A stretch of DNA of 64,000 nt from Acanthacorydalis orientalis (Eukaryota; Arthropoda; Insecta; Megaloptera; Corydalidae), in assembly GCA_034766995.1 (NCBI GenBank), contig CM068316.1, positions 13,189,500 to 13,253,499 on the forward strand. The letters run 5' to 3'. Under the pieces are notes generated by a model that was given only the letters and a program-made list of their open reading frames with translations, was not told where the DNA came from and searched no databases. Positions 49,014-63,157 of the stretch are shown here, one piece after another. Every line of letters begins with the position of its first letter. The first letter of the stretch is position 1. A program made the position numbers and the translations under genes.

Positions 49014-51273
49014 TAAAGTCTTCTAAAGTTTATCTAGTTCAACTTTCATATCGCCCATTTAATAATAATAATAATAAAAAAATAATAATCTGAATCATTC
49101 ATTAAAGTGTTTTTTATATTATATAAAAGCTTATTCAGTATGTTGAAGTAATCATGAATTTATAATAATGTTTATGATATTTTTAAAGTTTGTAAAATGC
49201 AGTATTTTCAGCCATAATTTTTGAGAGCAAAAATAAAACTAAAAATATAATTTTTATATATGTCAATATGAGGCCTTTTTTGCATACAACTTAAAGAAAG
49301 TGCGTAAACTTACGAAATAAATAGCCTTCGTTAGAATTAACACCATAATATCTTATGATTCGAGCTTACCCAAAAATGTTTTCAATGAAAATAAAACATG
49401 GTAGTGAAATATATAAATAAATTAATTAAAACAAACACATACAGTATATTGGACAATTCTAATTCTCTACCTTTAGAAAAAAAGCATCGAGATGCTGACT
49501 TAATTCTGCATCATCAAATAATTCTATTCTAAATACGTGCCATTTCCGATTAAAATCACATTTTTTTTACATATTTTCAACTGAGCAGCAAGGTTATGTT
49601 ATTAGTGGCTCAGAAAATTAATTTACTTTCATCCGTCTCAAAATGAACTAATTAACTAATTAACGAAAAGTTCAATAAATTGTCGTTTATCGCTCAAGCA
49701 AAACTTCGTCAAAAAAAAAAAAACAAAACGGTGTGTGGTTATTCGTGCATCAAAACTAATAGCTCATAAGTGTATATAATTATCATTAATATAAATAATA
49801 ATTTAGCTTTTATTCTTGCCATTGTTGGTTTATATCGGAGGCACTTGATAGTTGCAAAACCAATGCGTGATAAATGATGTGACCAAAAGTCTTTCAATAA
49901 CAAAGCCGTTACTTTATATTTATCATTTCTTGATGTTAATCTTCCTCGACGCAAAGACTTTAATTTTTCAGTGCCTCTGGTATACGAGTATATACATTAA
50001 AATAATTGTATATATTTTCAAATTTATTCAAGTAATGTTTATCAATCAATGCACCACTACACCCAATTTGTTCAGAGTTCGTCAACGTTTTTTTTTCTTA
50101 TATAACTTCGATCGTGCTTCATTATTATTTTCAAACCTCACTAAACATAATAATGATGTAATTCAACTGTGATTCTATTGCAATTTTTGAAATTAAGTTA
50201 AATAATGTGCTGTGTTTCACGCGAAGTTTATAAAAAAATATTTGATTATTATTCGATTGACGAGCCCTGACTTAGTCGATTACCAAATTGATGGGCACAA
50301 ACATATTTAACTTATTATAACAAGTGCCTCGAATTATTACTGTGCAATGTAATTCGAACCCTTCCAGCTAGTGATTTTTTAATAGATTAATATAAAAAAA
50401 AATCATATTTAGTAGTGTGTAGTTTTTAAATATCAGTGTTTTGGTGATAATTCGCTGTATGAAACTATCATCGGCGAATAAAAACCGTATATGTTTAACA
50501 TTGTTACCTTACTACCAGCATTCATTAAAGTAAAATTAAAGAAACTAATAATGCCGATATTTTGCTCTTTACACAATTTTAACAGTGTTGTTTTTTTTGT
50601 ATATTGTCTTTCGAATGCAAATACAAAAAAAATATAAATACTAAACAAATCAAAATAAAATGTTTACTTGCATCGGCCAGATGTGAGAGATAGCTAGCGT
50701 GAACTGCCAAATGTATAAAGATGACACGTGTGTTTGTTTCATTCAATATCCCATTAAAATACTATGCATGTAAAAGGTATAAATATATTAAAAAAAATAA
50801 ACAAATAAAATAGTGTACTTGTTTAGGTTACGTAGGACCAGTATGAAGTTTTCTTGTAAGTGATTGTCGGATATACCCGCACGCATCTTCGCCGATGCCC
50901 CAGGTGCTTGTACATTACGCTTTAAATGTCTCTCGATCGTAATTCCAGTTTCGATATTAATCTATCGTCCATTCCTCCCGCGCTTTTATCATTGTATAAC
51001 TTTTTACATTTTTGTTTCGTGTTACAATGTTGTGGTTGTGAAATCTTCGTTCCAATGTAGTTTTTACACAAGAATTTAGGTGGCCTTATTGTTTCCTAGT
51101 CCCATAATGATATTATTTTTATTTATATTTATTATAGTGTCATGTTCATATTCTAGATTAAAGTAACCGAGTAACTCAAAAAAAGTATCCATTGAAACTA
51201 ATAAAAATACGCTTACTCATTTGTATGTCAAGATCAACTACTAACGTGAATTGATTTATATCACAATTCAGTA

Positions 51274-51277
<4 letters not shown>
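49011..51277. other. AT-rich DNA with a less AT-rich island near 50.85-51.0 kb
   Basis: Around 50,860-51,000 the sequence becomes GC-richer (GATATACCCGCACGCATC and CTCCCGCGC). A 71-codon frame on the + strand (50864-51079) has no recognised domain. It could be an unannotated exon or promoter. No family assignment is possible. Confidence 0.4.

Positions 51278-51332
<55 letters not shown>
51278..51332. repeat. (TA)n microsatellite
   Basis: A TA run of about 54 bp. Confidence 0.96.
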
Positions 51333-51335
<3 letters not shown>

Positions 51336-53070
51336 GACTGAATAATATTATTTTATTATAAAAATAACTCTATCGCAAAGTCTTGCATCAAGTCGATCGT
51401 AGTATTTTTTTAAAATATTAGAATTTTAGTTGTTCTAGTCTCTAATCTAGATATGAACGTGACAAATAGAATTATATTTTTTAAATGCAATGAAAAAAAA
51501 AATATCCTCAAAATTTTTTTCAAAATCTTTCGATCATTGTATGAGTATTCTTGTATATGTGTTAAAAGTTTCAACTATTCAGGGACATTATTTTAATTAG
51601 AAAAAAAAGAATTAGTGTTGTCTATTCTAAATTTAAGAAGTTGATTGGCCTGTAATAATAAATATAATATATATGGATCGTATGTTGTCTGTTGATATTG
51701 ACAACATGACTATGTGAGCTAACTAAAAAAAATCAGGGACGTTATTAATGTTAGATTATTTTTAAACGTAATAATTTTCATAAAATATGTAGGTATGAAG
51801 TCATTTTGCGATGACGGACAAAGACTGTAGGAAGAACCAGGTGATTAAAATGTTTTATTTAATGAAAGACGAGAAATGTTTGTTTTTTTTAAAAAGAAAA
51901 AAAAACAATTTCACTGACGAATGTGTTCAAAAAGAACGTTTTCTTCTCAGTCATTAAATATGCGTTTTAACGAATTGAATATTTAAGCAAATTTACATAA
52001 GTGTAGAAAATTAAAAAAAAAATACATTTATTAAAAATATATTGCATTCTTTGCACAGAGCTAGTTTGTTGTGTGTAACCTTTGCTCACTTTTTTGGGGT
52101 GCTCAGTAGATTAGTAGTTCATTAGTTAATTATTTATTTAAAAAAGATTATAGAGTAACCATTTTAAGCGGTATTCACAATTATTAATTACCAATCATTG
52201 TACCTTTTCCTTCCAACGAAACTTCTCAAATACTATAAGTATGTTCATTAGAAAAAAACATTGTTCTAATATAAAATTTTATTTAGAAAAACGTGTAGTT
52301 GTGCTTACTTTTGATGCTTTCGTTGATTTTTTCATTCATAATGAATAAATAGATAATTATATAATAATTCACTCTTGTATTCAATTCGATTAAACTTGAA
52401 CAATAGTTAAAATGCAAGAAACACTTCTTTCGTGTCAATTTTCATGTACATACGTTATCTGACAGTTTTATCATAATAATAAAAATTCTTTAGTGTATTA
52501 TATTTTTAGTCTATTGTTTTTAATTTGCAGTACTTTAACAATAGTGAGCACAAATGCATATACAAAAATCGTTTTCATTAAATAATGTTTATAAATTTAT
52601 ACACCTACCCTAAATTTTCTTACAGTAAACATTACTGTATCAATCATTTTTTTATAGTCTTATTATGGCTAAGTGCACATAAGTTGTAAATTTGACCAAA
52701 TTTGTACTGTGCCAAATTGTATTATGCTTTTTTTAGTACTTATATTGCTCATTTTATCTAGTTTTAATTTATATAATTATAACTTACAATATAGTGTTAT
52801 GTATGTATACGCAACGTAAATATTATATGTACAAAAAAATATCTACATAAGCTTTGTTTATAATAATATTACTGAATATTCATAGAAATAATGATACAAA
52901 TGTAAATCGTAACTTAAAAGTATAAAATTTGAAATTACCCTATTAAAACTTTCACCTTGTTTTTATTACACAAATTTCATATTATATTTTTTATTTATTA
53001 TAATTAATTAATTAGGTGGGTTTAAGGTGTTGATTTAAAAGTATTACTAATTCAGCTTTAGATTTATATA

Positions 53071-53074
<4 letters not shown>
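51333..53074. other. AT-rich gene desert
   Basis: I see no gene or RNA in this stretch. Confidence 0.55.

Positions 53075-53131
<57 letters not shown>
53075..53131. repeat. (TA)n microsatellite
   Basis: A TA run of about 54 bp. Confidence 0.96.
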
Positions 53132-53136
<5 letters not shown>

Positions 53137-55640
53137 TATGTAGAAATATAATGTGTATAAATATTATAATACGACAAAAAAACGACAACGTTTTGTTTGA
53201 GCGATAAATATTCACATTTTCTATGGATTATCTATAAAACTTTTTTGTGACATGTCGGATTTTGAAAAAGTAAGTAACTAATCGACAATGAAAATAATCT
53301 TAGTACTCGGGCATAGCGTTGCGCGGGAGATCAACCGAATTTTCATTTTAATTGAATTACAATCATAATGAAAATATATTTGGTATTTCATTGAAATCGA
53401 GTAGTTTTGTTCAGATTCGATCAATTTCGATTGGATTTATACGTGCCAATAGTTCCTCGAAAATGGTATTAATTAAAAAAAATATACGTATCAACGTCGG
53501 ATTCTTTTAATTTAATACATTTTAGTGCCCTTTTTGACAGAGAATAACGAAAAAAAAATGTAGTACATACTCGTAATCCTAGTACGAATTTATTAGTAGA
53601 GATGCTCAGGCTGCCAAACATAAAGAAAATACATCACATGACAACAAGGTTCTTTTTAGTCGCTATTTTAGTATTATATTTAAATATAAAAGACTTACAG
53701 AGTTGCCATATATGCACCAATTAAAAATTTACGACAGTAATCAACTTTTTTTCGAAATAATCATCAAAACATTGAAAAAATACCTTTGTATTGTCATACA
53801 ATAATTACGATCAAAAAGCGACACAGAAGTAGTTATAAATTTAAAAGTGACATTTTATTTGTTTTTTTTTTTTAAAAAAAAACTCGCGGGTTTTTTACTG
53901 TCGTAAATATGTATTTATATAATCACCTTAATAAAAGGCACATACTCCTTTAAACACGTTTAGTTGTTCTAGTCTGTGCAGAACGTAACCAGTACTGCAC
54001 GGTTTATTCTCATCTAACATCCCAGTTTTTTATTATCTATTTAAAAAAAGTTTCATGCTCACTTATAAATGAACAAATTCTGGGTACAAAACACAAAATA
54101 AAACAATACAAATAATAATTTGCAATATCAGTAATGTATCTCATATTTGTTTGTTTATTTATTCTTCAATTAGTTATTATTCATCTTTATAATTCCTGTT
54201 TTATTTTTCAATGCACTTAAATAAATCAAAAGCATTTAAAATATTTAAAGTTTACATTTGAATTTAGTAGTATTTTTTTTCTGACAAATTGTTATTTAAA
54301 GTCATTTTAAAAATTAGTCTTATAGTTTTTTGTTCCAAAATTGTGCTATGATTAAATAATATTAATATACTTTTTACTTAAATCGTGTGTTGATGAATGC
54401 TGAATTAAATTTTATGTACGTATGTATTACAGATATTTTATATATACATATATATAATATTTAAACGCAAAATAAAAATGGGAAAATATGAACGTTAGTA
54501 TAATTTGCAGAGTCACAAACTGAAATTCATAATGATGCAAAATAAAAGTTCAATCAAAATTTACAATCTATCATATTTTAGGGATTTTATTTTGTGGGGC
54601 AAAATCATCGACGATTTGGCCTACCAAAAAAATTGCTCAAACAACGAACTTAACTGTGTTTTGGGGGGCCTTGTACCGTGGCTGTTGGCCATTGTTTTCA
54701 CCCCACAATCAAATATTTCATAAGAAACAAAGTTATTAATGCACTTTTCATTTTTGTAATATTTCGTGCTTTGTTATTATAAACATATATATTCTATATA
54801 ATAAATTCTAATTGAATCGAAAGAGTTTTACTAAATAATTTGGACCATTTCACCATTAATCCATAATTACATGTCTGTTTTTTAATTTATGATCAAATAT
54901 ATTCATTACGACATTGTTGTCTTTATTTTGCATCTGACAAATAGTTATATGAATCGACTGTTGAATTAACAGAAAAATCTTGCAAAAACAATTACTAACT
55001 AGTACATAACTGTTTGATTTTTTTTGCCGTAATGTATTTTCCCATTCATATCATATAGTGTACAAAGGATTCAGCATGTCTGTCCAACAACACAATTTTG
55101 TAATATATGTTCCTTTTTTCATATCTCGTTAAAGAATTTGACGTTTATTTGTGCACATAACCGACTAGATATATATTTATTTTCCATTCGACTTAAGATA
55201 GTAAAAAATACGTTCGCTTATCGTATAAGGATAAATAATTATTTTTTAAAGTAATACTAAATTGAAAAGTAATATATAATCTACCTTTAAAAGAAACACA
55301 CATATACCTGTTTATAATTCTAATCATGGTTGTGTTTTGTTTTTGCTGTTATATATTTTGTGTTTGAGATTATAGAATATTGTATCGTAAATAAAAAACT
55401 AAAAAAAAAATATAAAAAAAGTAAATAAAAATAATATTCGTATTTAAATTTAAGGATTAACTCTTAAGTTTATTTTGATCTTACGATTACATATTTGATC
55501 ACATCTATCATGGCAATATCAACAATATAATATCTGATTAATAATAGTGAAAAAATATTCGGTGATTCTAGTGTTAATTTTTTTAGAATGTTGTTATCTT
55601 TCTTCGCGTGTTTAATAAACCCATCGATTGGGTTGGATAG
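53132..55640. other. AT-rich DNA, no gene called
   Basis: A hairpin GTGCAG/CTGCAC lies near 53977-54000. A less AT-rich stretch at about 54590-54710 underlies a 72-codon frame (54505-54723) that includes VLGGLVPWLLAIVF. No domain was recognised. It may be a transposon remnant. Confidence 0.45.
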
Positions 55641-55745
55641 TTAGTTGTTATTCCACAATCGTGTGGAATGTTGGTTCTGACTGGTGCCAGTACCGAGAGC
55701 TACTAATAATCGTTCGTAGTTCAACGGGAGTCCGGTACGTGTGTT
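55641..55745. ncRNA. Candidate structured RNA (two stem-loop units), family unknown
   Basis: An 8-bp perfect stem ATTCCACA (55650-55657) pairs with TGTGGAAT (55662-55669) around a four-base loop. Next, GTACCG (55690-55695) pairs with CGGTAC (55733-55738), and inside it GAGCTAC (55697-55703) pairs with GTAGTTC (55716-55722) with one G-T wobble. The region is GC-richer than its surroundings. I compared it mentally with tRNA, U6atac and U11 and saw no match. It may be a non-coding RNA, a 5' exon or a transposon end. Confidence 0.3.
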
Positions 55746-58429
55746 TTCAGTCGGTATTTTGTTCCAATTTATTTGGAGAGATTGTTCAATTTAATAGATA
55801 ATAATTTTCTAAAGAAAAAAAATAAATATATATATTATATTAATCATAAACGAACGTATCTAAATGTAATAAAAAAATAAAATAAATAAAAATCTTTACT
55901 GGTATATCAATAAAAATTAATATATGTAATCAAAAAAATACAATTAATGAGATAATTAATACGGTTTGTTTTGAATTGTCTGAAGCACTCAGGGGACCAG
56001 GGTGGCAAGCCAAAATGACTTCGGTGATAATAATAGAAAAAAATACTACACATTTTTTAGACAAAAATAAAATATGATAATTCTTTAAAAATGAATAATC
56101 ATCCATATACTCTCATCAATAAATCTATTTAATAATAAATTTTAAAAATATATATATATATTTTTTCGGAACATTTTGTACCGGGTTGACGTTCAATAGA
56201 TATATTAATATTTATGGTGATGTTTCTTATTTGATTTTATCGAATTGTGCAATTAAATTATATATTTAAAAAAATGATCACAAATCACAGTGTCGACGAA
56301 GCAAGATCGTATCTAAAAATAATAACTTATTTATATTATTGAAAAAGTCAACAAACAATGCAATTCTCTTTATTGTGTTTTATTTCTTATAATGTAAAAT
56401 GTGTATTAAGACCATATATATTAAAAGCAAACACCTAAAACGGCATCTCTTTTTAAAAATCGTATCATTGCCAAAAGCATTTAGATAATTAAGCATTTAG
56501 TGTACAAAGCTTTTAAATATAACTCATAAGAATTTATTTAAAAGTATTTTTTTTTAATTCGACAATATAATAATAAAAAAAGTTTTAAAACACATTCCTT
56601 CTGAAATTATACCATCGTTTTAAAAACGTGTAAATTTCATATACTCGTTACAACTTATTACCTTTATTCGATATGAAATTAATACGTTTTTAATAGGTTA
56701 CACGCACATAATTGCAACTACATATCATTTATTATTAGATAATATAAATAAGATGTTATTTTCATTGTTTTTTTTTATATATATAAAATTTTAATTCAGT
56801 AAATTAACAAGTCCGAAAAAATGTCAATACTGAAAAAACCCGGTACAAAACGAAAACTATACCGAAATTAAAAAGTGAATGTTCGTCAGTCTTAAAAAAA
56901 TATACGAAAATCACAAAAAAAATCAAAAAATATCACTTAAATATATTAACTTAAAAAAAATCTCAAGCCAAAATATTTTGTTCTCTGTGACAAAATAATT
57001 ATTCATTAGGTAAACCGTTCCAATTAAAAAAAGGAACAATATGGTCTGAACTTAGTCTGCCTGTCTTTAACTGTGTGCGTTAGTTATATAAGTATTGATT
57101 ATATGCTATATTATTATTATTATATAAAAAAATATAACTAACAGTTATGTTTAAGATGATGACACATATGTATAATTTGTAATCATATTATAATGATGAT
57201 ATGATAAAAATGATGAGAAATGAATAATAATTAATTACTAAGTCTAATTTAGAATTTAAGGTAAGTGCTTTTAAGTGAAAAAATCTGAAAAATTACACAG
57301 CAAATTATATTATTATAAAATATATATTATCTATGATGTGTTGTACATTTTTTCTGTACTCTGTAATTGTGTATGTGTATAATCGATTGACCAGTATGCA
57401 TTCAATAAAGGTTGTCCTAAATGTACTTATATGTATGATTGTATGTTTATTTTCTTCATTCCCACTTTCGTAATTATTCTCAATATCCCAGTTCTTTTCA
57501 GCGATTGAAAAAAAATACTTATTCGCATCTTATAATTAACTAGTCCTATATCATCCTTAGTTATTCCCAGATCCTGTCCATTATATTCTCCAAATAATTT
57601 TTAGATATAAATTTTCGTTTCATTTGTTTCGTTTACTGGTATGATGTCATACGACGATTTTTATATTGATGTGAAAACATATTGTGTGTGCTGGACGTTA
57701 TGCTCAACTTCTAAATTTGACATCTAAATTTAAATTGGATTATCTATTGTATTACCTCTCTGTCTCCCTCCCCAACATCCACGTCTTGTTATTAAAAGTA
57801 TGTAATGTTGATTGAGTAAAGTAAGTAGCGGGGGTGAGCATAAAACATATCTCCCATGATTTCATTTTTAGTTGTTAAATTTTAAACTTTTGATTTTCTT
57901 TCATCTTATGTTATTAAATTGTAAAAATATCTGATCTAATTTCAAGTTTTGAAAAAAGTTTACAGCCAGCAAAATTATTTTGAAGAAGATTAAAATTCCA
58001 GCTGAGAAAAATCGAATATTTTGTGCAAGACTAAACATTTCAGTCACTGAAGAAAGTTTAAAACCTACAAGGGTATTTTCAACATGGATAAAACTTTTAC
58101 TGATTGAAATTGAGCGTATAGTGTAAGAATGAAAGCTCTAAAATCATTTGTGTCGTCAAAAGAACGAGTTTAAAAACATAGAGAACAAAATCACGTGACG
58201 ATCTAATGTAGTTATTCAACAATCCAGTTGTATTATACTTTTCGAAACATGGTTAAATAACGATGAAGAAGTAGGAAACGTAACTTTGATTGTGTTGTTG
58301 AATTGAAACAAGAAGATAACTGAACAAGCAGTTCATCAAAATTGTACTCGCGTTGTTATTCCTTACACGAAGATGATTATTTAATAAACTGTTGGAATAT
58401 CTGTGTGTGCTTGACTTGTTGAAGACATA
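55746..58429. other. AT-rich gene desert
   Basis: No gene is recognised. The + strand is A-rich over about 55,800-57,300. Confidence 0.55.
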
Positions 58430-58540
58430 GAAACCACAAAAATATGTTCCTGGCCAAAAATGTCCAATAAATTAATATTGATTATTTTTGATTATTGTTT
58501 CATCAATCTTTGTCATCTTCCAATATTTTCATATTAAACT
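58430..58540. mobile_element. Fold-back repeat copy F, partial arm
   Basis: AAACCACAAAAATATGTTCC, then AAAAATGTCCAATAAAT and TTGATTATTTTTGATTATTG, match the left arm of copies C and D. No right arm is recognised. Confidence 0.5.
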
Positions 58541-61376
58541 TTTACATTCAGTTTTGTCCGCACGGTTTTTATAATTACTCAACTTGAATGCAATAATTTT
58601 AGTTCAGCAAAAATATTATTGTTTTAAAAGTAAAGGTGTTTTCTAAATGTGTTACTTTACGATTTTTAGTCCCTCCTCCTTATTTGCAATGGATATGGAT
58701 GAGTTATCTAAGTGTACATGCGCGGTAATAGTTCCTCTATCAAGACGTTTTATATTGTTTCAAAATTGATTATCTTATTTTGTCTCAAAAATTTCAAATA
58801 TGATTTTTTTGTTCATTTTCACTTTAGGAAAACTTGTTCATTCTTAAAGTATAGTGTTGATTACCTTGTTTATAATTTTGAAAACATTGTTTCAGATAAT
58901 TTCACTATTTGCCATTCCAGCTACCAGCGTTACTGGTTTTGCGGTTAAAAGCGTTTAATTTCCACTACCAGTAATCATTTCTTTTGTTGCTTTTTTAACA
59001 AGTTAAATAATTGTTATAGTTATTTTGTTCACTTTCATTCGCTTGTTCTTTATTATGAAAACATTGTTTCTAGAGTTGGATATCAAATATTTTATAGAAA
59101 TACATTAAAGCGCCTCCAATGCTTTCTAAGATGTTTGTATACATGCGACGATAGAATACCAAAATAACCCATTTTTTTATTTTGTTTTATTCATCTTAAA
59201 AAAATCTTTTTCTGTCTTATTATGAACAAACTGTTAACACATAAGTCAGTTTATATTTTGAATTTTCATATTGCCTTATTTATTTGTGAATTCTCAGGAA
59301 TCAAAAAATAAATTTTCTAAAAACTGCAGTTTTTTCTCGAAATACTAATTATCAAGCAGAGAAAAATTTTATCTAAATCTTTTAAGTTTATAGGCTAAAC
59401 AGTAACATTGACATATTCACTACGTTGAATAACTGGACAATATTTCCTATAATTTTTTAATGAATGAACATATATCAATAACAGTTATCCTGTAAATAAT
59501 ACTACTTTACCTTGAATATCATACAATAGAACGACTGTCTGAAATATAAATAAAAATGTTATCATCATTGAATAATTTTAAACCATTTTTTTAATTGTCT
59601 TATTTTATTATTTGTGGGTGTTATATTAAATGTTTAATTAAAATTGATTCCATTTGCAGCATAACAGAAATATGTTTTAATTAATCGACCTTGTATTAAC
59701 ATTTTATTTTTTGCAGATTCCCGGAGAAAGAATTTGTACTGAACCAGTTATAATCTCATCATATATCTATTCTTTCTTTTTGAACTACCATTTATTATTA
59801 TTTTTTATTATTATTATTATTATTCAAAAGCAATTTACAGCTAAGATATTTAAACATCCAAAAGTAATTGATATAAAAATGGATAAGTAATTTTTTATGG
59901 TAAGAAGTAGAATATATATTTTTAATCTTTTTTTAATTCGTAAGACATTGAAACAGTAATTTTTACCGATTCTTTTTAATCTAAATTGAAAATTATATTT
60001 CATTTATATATCATTTTCATACAGTATAACATTTTTACACATATTTCTTACCTTCTTTCTTTAGCTTTGTCCTATGTATAACTCTTATTTAAGATCATTA
60101 AATCTTGTTTTTTATTGTCTAGTTATTATTATCTTGAATAATATTAACGAAACATTTAATCTGTTATCATTATTGTATCAACGTATAAAATAAAAATATT
60201 CTACTACTTTTTTCATCTATTATATATTTTTTAATTAATTGGTGTTTATAAAACAAGATACCAGTTTTTGTGTTTTAAGTGTGTTTTGCAGATTTTATTG
60301 ATAATATAAAGAAATTGTTAATCTGAAAATAACTGTAAGCTTAGTGATTTTATAAAGGTAAGTAAATCATATAGTAAGATATTTTCTTAATATATGACAG
60401 CATTAGTTAAAACTCATGAAAATATACTTATTTTGTATCTTAATTCGTTTCGTACTGTTTCAGATTGTCATTTTGGATTGTTTCATTTATCAATTATATT
60501 GCATACTTAAAAAAATTCGTACAAATTATTTGACTGGTTTTAAAGTTAATGTATAATATGTGAGATTTTTAATTCGGCTACTCCACAGTAAAACACTAAC
60601 TAAATTTATAAAATGTTGAAAACAGTAAAATAGTTTACAAATATAGCCATAATCGTTCTTATTTTTAGGAATATTCTCCCAAAACAAACATCTGACAGTG
60701 GATATCATTAATGCTAAAACATCCCTTATTTTTTCTTTTCTTTAGTATTCTACATAATGCGAGTTAGATCAAGTTAGACTTCCTGGTAATATCATTTTTT
60801 TCAAGATGTCAATTGCAATATATTCATTTTTGTACATCAGATTTCGACAGTCATTTTCATTTTTACCTCCTACTATATTATTTAGAATTAAGTATTTCAG
60901 TGCATCATTTTGTTTTGTCTTTCAGATTAAAAAAATACTCAAATACAAAGTATTTGCATCTATCAATAAATCTTATTTTTGAAAAAAAATGGTTGGTGTA
61001 TTTATCTTTGAAGCGGCTGAATGGTAATGTAAAGTTAATAGTTTATTTATATACTAATGTGTAGATTTAATTAAGTTGTTTTGAAGGGTAACAAGATATT
61101 AATTTTAATAATATTTCTAAAAAACATTTATAAAGTATTAAATTACTAGTTTCCGAAAAAAAAATATAATAAACAATAAACATTTCGACAAATCTAGATT
61201 TTAGAAACAATGAGGTGATTTAAAATGATAAATTTATAATTCATTATAATTAATGAGTATAACTGAATTATACAAAAGTGTTATAAAATATATAAGTTAT
61301 AATATATTTATAAGTTATAAAATATTTATTTTCTTCCATATGATTACTTTTTTCTGGAAAATATTTCTGAGTCGTA
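58541..61376. other. AT-rich gene desert
   Basis: No gene is supported. A splice-acceptor-like TTTTTTGCAG at about 59716 is followed by a short open stretch, but no donor-bounded exon with recognisable protein was found. Confidence 0.5.
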
Positions 61377-61500
61377 TACTATAACTTCTTTTCTGATAAA
61401 AATGTTTAGTAAATCATTATTGATCAATTTTGAATGTTATGCTTATTTCGGTAACGATTCCATTATTTTCAATGGTCCAAGGTAAATAAAAATCTGTGTA
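61377..61500. mobile_element. Fold-back repeat copy G, partial arm
   Basis: TTTTCTGATAAAAATGTTTA, then AAATCATTATTGATCAATTT and a degraded centre (CTTATTTCGGTAACGATTCC) match the left arm of the family. It is truncated and diverged. Confidence 0.4.
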
Positions 61501-61750
61501 AATGCTGGAAAGTTTGTTAAACCCCGACTTAACGTGATTTAACTGTTTTTGAATGTTTATATAAAAAGGTTTGATGTATTTACTTCTCTTTTATTACTGA
61601 GTAAAAAACACCAATAGTTCAAATATGATTGCTGTATTTATTTATAAATATGAGGAAATAATGCAGTTACAGTATGATTATAACTATCGAAAGAATACAA
61701 GTTGAAAATTAAACTAAGTGATACAAATGTGCTTCGTGTTTCTATGTTTC

Positions 61751-61779
61751 AACAACTCGACCGGTTAGTTCGAGTTGTT
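61751..61779. other. Perfect 10-bp inverted repeat
   Basis: AACAACTCGA (61751-61760) and its exact complement TCGAGTTGTT (61770-61779) are separated by nine bases. It lies directly before the ATG of the 118-codon frame at 61782. Confidence 0.8.
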
Positions 61780-61781
61780 CG

Positions 61782-62138
61782 ATGCGACTGTCTAGTTTCC
61801 CATCGCTGAGAAACATCGTCCAAATTTTCGCTTTCCTTGGCCAGCCCCCTGTAGACAGACCGTTTATTGCTCCTATCATAAAAAAGGTGTCCGAGCGCAT
61901 CGGTAGTCTCGTTTGTAAGTACGCCGACTCAATTGTTTGTCACGTACAAAAATTTCCCCGAGAGTTTATCTGCGCTGCTTTAGACAAACTATTTTTTTTA
62001 CGAATTTGTGAAAACAATTTCATAATGTATACTGTAGGAAAAATAACAATGTATTTTACAGAGGATAACTCAATTAAATCAAATTGTTGTAGCTGTTCGG
62101 ATAGTTATCGTTACTTTTTAACACCTCTTTATATATAA
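61782..62138 (+). CDS. Hypothetical 118-codon ORF, function unknown
   Basis: The frame starts MRLSSFPSLRNIVQIFAFLG, continues RPFIAPIIKKVSERIGSLVC, and ends in a cysteine/serine-rich tail (SNCCSCSD). The first half is clearly less AT-rich than the neighbourhood, which argues against pure chance, whereas the second half is AT-rich. No domain, signal peptide or family was recognised. It could be an exon, a degraded transposon or a spurious frame in a promoter-like island upstream of the ZNF598-like gene. Confidence 0.2.
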   Translation: MRLSSFPSLRNIVQIFAFLGQPPVDRPFIAPIIKKVSERIGSLVCKYADSIVCHVQKFPREFICAALDKLFFLRICENNFIMYTVGKITMYFTEDNSIKSNCCSCSDSYRYFLTPLYI

Positions 62139-63157
62139 ATTGAAACTAGTTTAAACGTATGTTGAATTTCTTCTTAACAACCTTGGTACAATATTTTCAT
62201 TTCTATTATTTTGCATTTTGAGTAACAATTTAAGTAATTAGCCACTCTAAGTAATTAATGTAATTGTATCAAATTCACTTCAAAATTAAAAACATTGTCT
62301 ATTTATACAGTAATAAATACATAAAAAATAAAAGTAGCCGTATCACATGAGTCAAATAGTTATAAATGAAAACTCGCAATGTATTTTCTGATCAATAAAT
62401 ATTTTCTTTATGTCAAATTATTAAACATAATATAAATATTGAGATTTGTTAATTTTTTTTACTCTAATAACAAAAAATTACGAATTGTATTAATATAATT
62501 AAAAGAAGTTTTTTTTAAAAAATCTAAGACTAAGAACATAATTGATTTGATAGATTTCTGATTTGAATATTTTTTTCAGTATTTCCCCTTATTCTTCGAT
62601 CAACATGTCAGTACTTTCCGTAATTATCTACGCTCCTAATAGTGAAAATATTGTTACAATCGCTACAAGTGGACAGCATAATACCAGAATATCAAGTGAT
62701 GACAAAAAAAAGGAAGCAAACATATAACTGTCTGGCAATAAACATACAGGGAGTAAAGTATTTATTCCTTTGAATACATTACATATGCTGTTTTTACTTG
62801 TTAAGAAGGAAACTAATAATTCATTAGTATTAACAATGCATGTTTAATATAAAGGCCATTTTGAGTTGACGTATATTCGATAATATCAGACATTTCTTCA
62901 CTTTCATTAGCTTGTTTTAATATTTATTTAATGAATTAATATTTGAAATAACGTATTTAAATTAACGTTATTATTATTTAAATTTCGTATTACCATTTTT
63001 ATTTTAATTTTTTTACTTTCTAAAAGTGATATATATATGTGTATATATATATGTTGAAAAAATATTTATATTAATATTCTATTCCAAGATTTCTGAGCAA
63101 ATTTAGCAGTCTAGTAATTATTGTCTGTGTATATAACTTACAGTACACGTTGCAAAA
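62139..63157. other. AT-rich DNA upstream of the ZNF598-like gene
   Basis: A 40-codon frame (62605-62727) follows an acceptor-like TTTTTTTCAG near 62579 but has no recognised domain. The rest shows no feature. Confidence 0.5.

Noticed and set aside
50338..50372. GGGTTCGAATT on the minus strand, resembling a tRNA T-arm
   Set aside because: No matching acceptor, D-arm or anticodon arm could be built around it.
51424..53975. A 17-bp sequence, TTTAGTTGTTCTAGTCT, present at about 51425 and 53959
   Set aside because: The flanks do not match and the two copies share no further structure, so a chance or very old duplicate is the simplest view.
54505..54723. 72-codon frame with LVPWLLAIVF, considered as a membrane peptide or transposase scrap
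   Set aside because: No conserved motif in either strand. Only the local GC rise is real.
62605..62727. 40-codon ORF after an acceptor-like site
   Set aside because: No recognisable protein and no donor. It may be an exon of an unknown transcript but cannot be supported.
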